Assembly: GCA_029891385.1 (NCBI GenBank)
Contig: CM057230.1
Location: 35,977,402 to 36,041,401 of the forward strand
Reading direction: 5' to 3'
Length of the DNA stretch: 64,000 nt
Origin: Erythroxylum novogranatense
Lineage: Eukaryota; Streptophyta; Magnoliopsida; Malpighiales; Erythroxylaceae
The translations under genes and the position numbers were made by a program. A model generated the notes under the pieces. The model did no database searches, was not told where the DNA came from, and saw only the letters and a list, made by a program, of their open reading frames with translations. This document shows, one piece after another, positions 57,274 to 64,000 of the stretch (within the stretch, counting starts at the first letter, position 1; the number at the start of each line of letters is the position of its first letter).

Positions 57274-58086
57274 CATATTACAATGCATGAATATGCACAT
57301 ATGCTATGGTACATATGTAATATTTTTATGCATTACAAACATATGCACATATGTACTGACACTAGTATAATCAGTACCATACACATTGTCTAGTATAATC
57401 AGTTATGTGCAAGTACATGTACCCAATTACATGTGTACTATAGTGTACGTAATGGTGTGATAAAGTATACATACACTATTGTTATACATGGTGTATATGT
57501 ATGAATGCAATAGGGTGCAAACACTATAATAGTGATGTATTTACATACGTATGCATATGTAATTGGTATGCACATATGCATACGTATGTACCATGTGCAT
57601 ATCATGTGTATAGTTATACATAGTATTTGTATGGTACATGTGTATACCATGTGTATACGTTAGTAGTATAGTACTAAAGTATACAAATGCAATACATGCA
57701 TAATGCATGTGAGCTATGTGTATGTAACTGTACTATAGTGTACGTACTATACGTGCACCATATGTATAGTGTAATGCATACATGCACATTGAGTATAGAC
57801 ATATGTGTGCATATATTATACATTACACATGCTATATGTAGGTGTACATATGTGTACCAATGCTCACATGGTAACTATACACTAACTACCATGTGAACTC
57901 ACCACATACATTGTACACATTATGGTACATATGTTAATAGTGCTATATAGTACCACTTAATATATGCATAGCTACACGATATATTGTACAATAAAGCATA
58001 CATTCCTAGTAAATGCATGCATTCCTAGTAAATGTATACATACTATGGTATATGCTATGCACCCATAGCACAGTGTATAACTACCA

Positions 58087-58196
58087 TGCATTGTGTACAT
58101 GTCTATGTCTACACGTGTACCATGGTGCACTAATTATTTCACACTATAATTAGTGCACCATGGTACACGTGTAGACATAGACATGTACACAATGCA
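58087..58196. repeat. Perfect inverted repeat, 50-nt arms, 10-nt loop
   Basis: Arms 58087-58136 and 58147-58196 are exact reverse complements over 50 nt, around the loop TTTCACACTA. The arms include ACACGTGTACCATGGTGCAC, itself built of smaller palindromes. Beyond the arms TGGT/ACCA can pair after a 3-nt bulge. Confidence 0.95.
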
Positions 58197-58650
58197 CTAT
58201 GGTATGCATAGTAGCTATTGTACGCAATAATTTTGTATATATGCATAATGTGTATGTATTATGCTATTATATAGTTATGTACACTATGTACATAATAATA
58301 GCACTAAATAGGTATACGTATGCATGTGGCCATAGTACATTACCATGGTATACACGTATGCATGTACTATGTGTACTATTGGTAGACATCGTTACACATT
58401 GTGTGTGTATAGTATGTGTATCACCCATGCAATAATGACTAGTGTAGCACTATAATGTGCTACACACGCATAGTATGTATATAGTATATTCATTATAGTA
58501 TATACACTATATACTATATAATACACATGTAATGCATATGCATAGTGCTACTATATACATGTATAGTGTACTCAATAGTATGCATGTATTATGGCAATGT
58601 ATCTATAAACATATAATACACACTGTTAACATGGTTAATTGTATACATAT

Positions 58651-59833
58651 TGATACAAATGACGTTCAAGATGCTACAAGAAGCAATCTAGGTGATTTAG
58701 ACCTGATTCCAAATATGGACAGTTTTCGGGTTCTAAATAAGGAAACTTCACCAGTTTTGGAACATGGAGCTAAAGTGCATGGAGATGCCATAGGAAATCA
58801 TATTGAGGCTGTTCAAGAAAAACAAGATCATTCAAGTGTCAACGTAGAAGGTTTTCCCAATATGGAAAGTTTTGTCGGTCCGGTCACAAGGTCCCGAGCA
58901 AAGCGTATAAAGGCGCAACTCCAAATTTATGTGCAAAACCATGTTGAAAGTGGGCTGTCCAAATATGGAAAGTCCATATATGGAAATGTTTTGGAGCCTA
59001 AGTATGTCTACATAATTGGGCTAACAGACTAGTTTGGAGTGTTTGTGTTTTTGAGCTTGTTTTGGGTCAAATTTGGGTTTGTTTTGTTATGGGTTGTTTT
59101 TATTTGTCTCCTTTGGGTTTAGAATAAGTGAAATGGGCTACTTTTCAAGGGGGCCACATTGGTTTTTAGTCACTTCTTTTTCAGACTTGGTTTATGGGTT
59201 CATTTTAGCCTTTTAAGTTAGAATACATGGGCCCCTTGTTATTTTACTTAAGCCCTTCAAAATCCACTAGCTTTCGGTTTAATTAAGCATGTTTTAGGAT
59301 TTTGTGGCTGTCATATTCACTCTCCATCTTATTCTCTCCAGCAACCACCTCTCTCTCAACATTGAAGATTGTCTTTTCATCTCACCCACCTTCTCCACCA
59401 CGTTTTTTTTCCACATCAACCATCTTCTTTACTACCTTGAAGACATTTATTTCAGTTTCTTATTGTTTTTTCTTACATTGTAATGCCTATAACAAGGCTA
59501 TTTTCAGTTGTAATGCAAGAACAAGTTGTATTTCGAAAATTTCAGATCTGAATGAAAGAGAGATTGCTTTCTTTTATGTTTATGCACAAGGTGTTCTTAT
59601 TGATTGCAATTGAGTTTATCTTTTGTTATCAATTTTAATTCCTATTTCTTGTGTTCTTGAGTGCTTAACTGATTGGGGTTCAAGGGGATTTCTAAAAATT
59701 AACTTGGGTTCTTGTCATAAGTGTTCTTGGGTGTAAGAACAAATCCTAATCTGATCGCTTGCTGAGAAACTAATTCTGATTTGATTGGTAACTAGTTCTA
59801 AGGGTCAATTAAGGGTCTTGGGGTTCCGCATCA
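58651..59833 (+). repeat. 5' LTR of D (1183 bp)
   Basis: It runs TGATACAAATGACG to GGTTCCGCATCA. The first 381 bp are an open frame (about 126 codons, stop at 59030-59032) with GPVTRSRAKRIKAQLQIYVQ. This is the LTR-encoded polyprotein tail, as in families A to C. A pyrimidine-rich block (59310-59420) follows. The single copy means the boundary rests on the terminal motifs and the primer site. Confidence 0.88.
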
Positions 59834-59835
59834 TT

Positions 59836-59848
59836 TGGCATCAAAGCC
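59836..59848 (+). promoter_or_regulatory. Primer-binding site of D, degenerate
   Basis: TGGCATCAAAGCC differs at two positions from the initiator-Met consensus TGGTATCAGAGCC. It lies 2 nt after the LTR. Confidence 0.78.
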
Positions 59849-60722
59849 TTGGATCCAATCAAGTAAGTATTTATTCCATTTTGACTGAACAATAAAAAAA
59901 ATTCGTTCTTGTAGGCTTGTTTGTTTCAAACACAAACTTTCAAGATCTTACATATAAAAAAACGTGGAATTGAGCTAAACAACTATTATTTTCGATTTTT
60001 GTTGGCTTCCAATATACTGAAAAATGTTAAAATTCAAGGGAAAAACGTGATTACAGCTGCTGGTTAGGTGTTTTCAATTTCGGAACCGTTTAGGTATAAT
60101 TAACGCAATTTTGGGGCTGTTCATTTCTAATTCTTTTAAATTGCGTTTGGTTGCTGGTCAAATCCAGACTTTACGCTTTTGTTTTTGTTTGAGTGTTTTG
60201 AGTGATAATTTGAGGTTCCAATTGGGAATTTCAAGTTTCTGATATTAAATTCCAGATTTCGTCATTTGTTTGCATCCTTTTAGTTTTCTGTTATTGAATA
60301 TGCCCATTTGCATCTAATACATTAAAAAGGCTGTAATATTGATTCATTGCTTCCTTAAAACAAAAAAAAATCGTCATACACTTACTGGTAATTCAAGTGT
60401 GTGTTTTCAATTTGTTGTTTGTGTCGTTTTTGCTTCTAGAATTTTGCATGTTTTCCTTCTTTGTTTAGGTTTTTCCTTGCAAATTCTCAATTAAAATTGG
60501 TTGCATTAAGATATATGATTGCTGCTTGATTTGGCCCTTAAGTGTAAACATTGAAAGATTGGTTGAGTGGTAAAAGGCAAGAGTGTGTGAGCTCAAAAGA
60601 GGGAAAAAGCCAAGTTTGAGTGAAAACACGAGAGGTGTGTCGTTAATTTGAGAGTAAATACGTGAGGGAGTGTTTGTGAGGAATATTTTGTTGTTATCTT
60701 TGTTGAAATTTTCAGATTGACC
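59849..60722 (+). other. D leader
   Basis: Non-coding, T-rich. Near its end it has 'ggcaagagtgtgtgagctc', 'gaaaacacgag' and 'acgtgagggagtgt' motifs shared (in the same relative position before gag) with the minus-strand A, B and C leaders. Confidence 0.78.
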
Positions 60723-62379
60723 ATGGATTCTCAAGAAAGTGGGGTTGAGAAACAGGATCAAGCTTTCATTCTAAAAGCCATGCAACAGGAGTTCCAAAGA
60801 ATGCAAATCATGATGAGGGATATGAGCGAAAGAATTGACAAGGGTTCTGGCCAAAGTGTTCCAAGTCCGAGAAGACAACCAACACCTCCAATTGATGACG
60901 AATATAATGAAGAGTTTGATGATCAAGCCACCATGATAAATGAAGGTAGAAACTATGGAGGAGCAAGGAGGGGTCGAAATGATCTTGACAAAAACCTAGG
61001 AAGTATCAAAATGAAAATTCCATCGTTTCTGGGCAAAAATGATCCTGAGGCGTACATGGAATGGGAAAGAAAGGTGGAGCTCATTTTTTAGTGTCATAAT
61101 TACTCAGAAGAAAAGAAGGTAAAACTTGTTGCCGTAGAGTTTAGTGAGTATGCCATTGTGTGGTGGGACCAATTGATTATGAGTAGACGGAGAAATAGAG
61201 AACGTCCTATCCAAACATGGGAGGAGATGAAAGCCATTATGAGAAGACGTTTTGTTCCTAGCCACTATTATAGGGAATTGCATCAAAAATTGCAAAGTCT
61301 TGTTCAAGGATCAAAGAGCGCGGAGGACTACTATAAAGAGATGGAGATAGCAATGATAAGGGCAAATGTGGAGGAAGATAGAGAAGCCACCATGGCAAGG
61401 TTTCTCAATGGACTCAACAGAGATATTGCTAATGTGGTAGAGCTTCAACATTATGTGGAGATAGAAGACATGGTACACATGGCCATGAAAATAGAAAAAC
61501 AATTGAAGCGAAAGGGAATTGCGAGGGAAGCCAACACATATTCGACTCAAAATTCCACATGGAAGTCGAATTGGAGGAATGATAACAAGGCTGCCCAATT
61601 CAAAAAAGATGACAAAACCAAGGCAAAAGAACCATTCGACAACAAAAACAAAGATATTTCTACTTCCCACACTAATAGAAATAGAGATATCAAATGTTTT
61701 AAATGTTTGGGATTTGGTCATATAGCTTCACAATGCCCAAACAAAAGAGTAATGGTGATGCGTGGTGGTGAGGTTGAAATCGATGATAAGAGTGATGTCG
61801 ATGATGAGATGCCTTCCTTGGAGGATGGTAGTGATAGGGAGTTACCTATGGAGGGTAGATTGAGGGTGACTAGGCGTGCTTTGAGTGCACAATATAAAGA
61901 AGACCAAGAGGGGGCGAGACTTCAACGAGAAAATATCTTTCATAGTAGATGCTTAGTTAGTGGGAAAGTGTGTAGTGTGATTGTTGATGGTGGTAGTTGT
62001 GTGAATGTGGCTAGTACATTGTTTATTGATAAATTGGGACTAGAAATCACTAAACACCCCAGACCTTACAAATTGCAGTGGCTTAATAATAGTGGGGAAG
62101 TGAGAGTCCAAAAACAAGTGAGGGTGCCATTTACAATTGGGAAGTATAGTGATGAGGTTACATGTGATGTGGTTCCAATGCAAGCTAGTCATATGTTGTT
62201 GGGTATGCCATGGCAGTGGGATAGAAGAGTAATGCATGATGGGTATTTGAATAGGTGTATAGTAGAGAAAGAGGGCAAAAGGTATACACTTTTACCTTTC
62301 ACACCAAAACAAAATTTTGAAGACCAAATCCAACTTGAAAAATCCTATGACGAATTTCCACAAAAAGAGGCTGAACGAA
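60723..62379 (+). pseudogene. D gag-protease frame with one nonsense codon
   Basis: The start ATG at 60723 (MDSQESGVEKQDQAFILKAM) follows the leader. N-terminal helix, Arg/Gly-rich spacer, then SIKMKIPSFLGKNDPEAYME. In-frame TAG at 61089-61091 sits where relatives have GAA or GAG of IFECHNYS, a single-base nonsense change. The frame continues with YAIVWWDQLIMSRRRNRERP, MRRRFVPSHYYRELHQKLQ and DYYKEMEIAMIRA. Zinc knuckle CFKCLGFGHIASQC lies at 61695-61736. The protease has VCSVIVDGGSCVNVASTLFI (D-G-G-S at 61986-61997) and MQASHMLLGMPWQWDRRVM. Beyond the protease the frame runs into the A5 LTR and stops at 62409. No frameshift is visible over 1.6 kb. Confidence 0.93.
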
Positions 62380-63287
62380 TGATACAACTCACTAAGGCAA
62401 TGGAGACTTGAGGATGCCAATGGGTCCAATTACAAGGTCACGCTCCAACAAGCTTAAAGCACAATTTCATATTTATGTACAAGCTTTTGTTTCACAAGAA
62501 CTTCAAGAAGTTTTATTGATCAAGCTTGGGGAAAAGCTTAGGAAGACACCTAAGTGTGTGTGCACATTGGAGGCATCAAATCAAGAGAGCTAACACTTAG
62601 CCAATTTTCACAAGCACAAGTCTAATCAATGGGCTTGGGCTTATTTTATCTTATAAAGGGCATGTGGACTTCTTTTAGGCTTTTTCATGGGCTGGTTTGC
62701 ATTAAGTGTGCATGTGCTTTATTAAAAAAGTCATGTGCATGTTTTATTTTAAGGAACCAAGCTTGTGGGCCTAGTTTAAAAGCCCAATTCGCCCCTCTTA
62801 AGTTAGTCTTCTAATTTTGTGGTTTTCTTATCCTATTTGGACAAGGACTAGTCAATTTTAATTAGTTTTGAAGCTCAAATCCATGTGGGATTTGTTCTTG
62901 GGCAGATTTGTTTCAAGAAAGCCTTTTTGATGTTTTGGGCTTTCTTTAGGGTTTTTAGGTTATCTTTGTTAGGGTTTACATTGCAAAGGGTATTTAAACG
63001 CTTGCTTTAGCCATGAACACGAGTTTTAGAGAGATCAATAAAATTAGAAAGCATTCTTCAAGAGAGAATTGAGATTCTTGCTTGTTTTACCTTAAGGATT
63101 GATTCAACTTGTCAAGTAAGTTCTAACTTGTGGCGTTAATTCAATTCCTACAATCTTATACTCTTTGTTACCAATTCCTTGTTGTTTTGGGGGTGAAGGG
63201 TCTTGTTAGATTGATTGAATTTAGGTTTGGGAACAATAATTGAAACGGAGGTGATCTAGACATTGATTCTAGGTTGTTGCCGTATCT
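62380..63287 (+). repeat. 5' LTR of A5 (family A)
   Basis: It runs TGATACAACTCACTAAGG to GTTGCCGTATC. The final A of the usual terminus TATCA appears lost or changed (TATCTTC). The LTR-encoded tail frame is open (62408-62593). Confidence 0.94.
62991..63042 (+). promoter_or_regulatory. TATA-like box and AATAAA of the family A LTR
   Basis: TATTTAAA at 62991-62998 is followed 38 nt later by AATAAA at 63037-63042. Both words are conserved in the other A LTRs. The order fits a U3 promoter and a poly(A) signal near the start of R. Inference from position. Confidence 0.5.
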
Positions 63288-63291
63288 TCTT

Positions 63292-63304
63292 TGGTATCAG
63301 AGCC
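63292..63304 (+). promoter_or_regulatory. Primer-binding site of A5
   Basis: TGGTATCAGAGCC, a perfect initiator-Met match, just after the LTR. Confidence 0.88.
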
Positions 63305-64000
63305 TAGGTTTTAAATTCAATCTTTATCTTTAATTTTTTGTTTGTTCTTGATTATTATAGTTAGTTCATCATTAAAATTCGAAAAAAAAAGAAGAAAGAA
63401 AGAAAGAAAGAAAAGAAAGAAAGAAAGAAAGAAAAAAAAAAGAAGAAAGAAAAGAAAGAAAGAAAGAAGTTAAAAAAAAAGAAAATCAAGATTGTGAATC
63501 TTTGTGAGTTTGAGTTGATTTGCTTGCAAGATTCATCAAGAACGAATCTGATCATTCAAGAATTCTTTAATTTTGTTGCTTTATTATTCAAGATTCATCA
63601 AGAACTCATCCTTCATTAAAGAAACTCATCCAGACTTGTTTTCTTGCATCAAGAAACACTTTCTTGTTTCAAGATTTACGTTCTTCGCTCAAAACGTGTG
63701 TCTTTGATATAATTACTTATCTTTAAGTTCTTGAGTAATTGGGGCAGATTGGAATGTTTTTGTTAATTTGGGTTTAGGGTTGAGTTTAATTCCTAGTTTC
63801 GTCTTTTCTTCAACTCTTTGGTTGTTTTTTTTTGTTTGCTGTCCTTTTTGTTTCCATTACACTTGAATTGAGTAATCTAGTTTCATATTGCTCAATTGGC
63901 ACCAAAAATTGTCCACATACGCTTTCTCCATCTAGTATGTGTTTATTTTCATCTTCATTGTTTTCTTTACATTAAATTGCATCTAGCTTTGTGTTTTTCT
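63305..64000 (+). other. A5 leader with (GAAA)n tract
   Basis: Reverse complement of the A1 and A3 leaders. It has a GAAA-rich microsatellite at 63381-63482. No gene seen up to the window edge. Confidence 0.85.

Larger units (their letters stand above)
56534..58650. repeat. AT-rich, hairpin-rich repeat array, part 2
   Basis: Continuation of the array after the A4/A3 nest. 56534-57273 is block R2 copy 2 (copy of 46524-47267) and 57755-57914 repeats 45167-45340. It holds the longest perfect hairpin of the window (58087-58196). It ends where the LTR of element D starts at 58651. Confidence 0.85.
58651..62379 (+). mobile_element. Ty3/gypsy element D, plus strand, 5' part
   Basis: 5' LTR, primer site, leader, gag and protease on the plus strand. 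The array flanks it on the left (last five bases CATAT). At 62380 element A5 is inserted, so RT to 3' LTR would lie beyond the right edge of the window. The coding part is much better preserved than in the minus-strand elements. Confidence 0.93.
62380..64000 (+). mobile_element. Ty3/gypsy element A5, plus strand, 5' end only
   Basis: 5' LTR 62380-63287, primer site, and leader to the window edge. It is inserted in element D just after the protease; the five bases before it are ACGAA. gag would start beyond 64000. Confidence 0.93.

Noticed and set aside
42109..58650. Organellar insertion or contaminating sequence as the source of the AT-rich array
   Set aside because: The array flanks match across a retrotransposon nest that has its own target duplication, and D and A LTRs insert directly into it, so it is integrated nuclear DNA. 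No organelle gene is seen.

Overview
This window reads as plant nuclear DNA from a gene-poor, probably pericentromeric or centromeric, block. I see no host gene, tRNA or rRNA gene. About 55 kb is nested LTR retrotransposons, nearly all Ty3/gypsy chromoviruses. The rest is about 8.2 kb of a low-complexity, hairpin-rich, AT-rich repeat array, split in two by a retrotransposon nest. The plant assignment rests on the element families: initiator-methionine-tRNA primer sites, chromovirus-type RT and integrase, and one copia-like LTR. I cannot name the species.

I named the families by their LTRs, given in element orientation. Family A is about 905 bp (TGATACAACTCACC...GCCGTATCA; ten whole or partial copies). 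B is about 780 bp (TGATGCGAATCAGC...TTCCGTATCA). C is about 1055 bp (TGATGAAGAACCATGG...CTGCCATCA). D is about 1183 bp (TGATACAAATGACG...TTCCGCATCA). E is a damaged host element. In A to D the polyprotein reading frame runs into the 3' LTR and ends there with a GP[IMV]TR[SA]RAK motif. TGAT termini plus pol/LTR overlap recall the CRM (centromeric) chromovirus clade; that clade call is tentative.

Layout, left to right. 1-604: 5' LTR of an A element that continues off the window. 605-12867: element E (RT, RNase H, protease, zinc knuckle), interrupted by the full-length element B1 (2108-8804, target duplication CATGG) and by a truncated copia-like element (about 9144-12159). 12868-14057: C-family remnant C0. 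14063-26344: a C array with three LTRs and two bodies, flanked by one target duplication, GATAG. 26375-33208: A elements A1 and A2 in tandem, sharing an LTR. 33209-42108: an inverted cluster of A LTRs, one of which carries full-length B2 (33577-40350, target duplication CACAA). 42109-48200: repeat array, part 1. 48201-56533: A4 remnant holding full-length A3 (48832-56254, target duplication CTTTA). 56534-58650: repeat array, part 2. 58651-62379: plus-strand element D. 62380-64000: plus-strand element A5 inserted in D.

Almost every pol gene is broken by stops, frameshifts or deletions. The best-preserved frames are the C2 integrase with its LTR-encoded tail (20261-21730) and the D gag-protease frame, which has one nonsense codon. 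The most unusual feature is the array: words such as TACATGTA, GTATAC and ATGCAT dominate, long near-perfect hairpins recur (one with 50-nt arms), and a repeat of about 1.88 kb period continues across the retrotransposon nest, so the array is older than those insertions.
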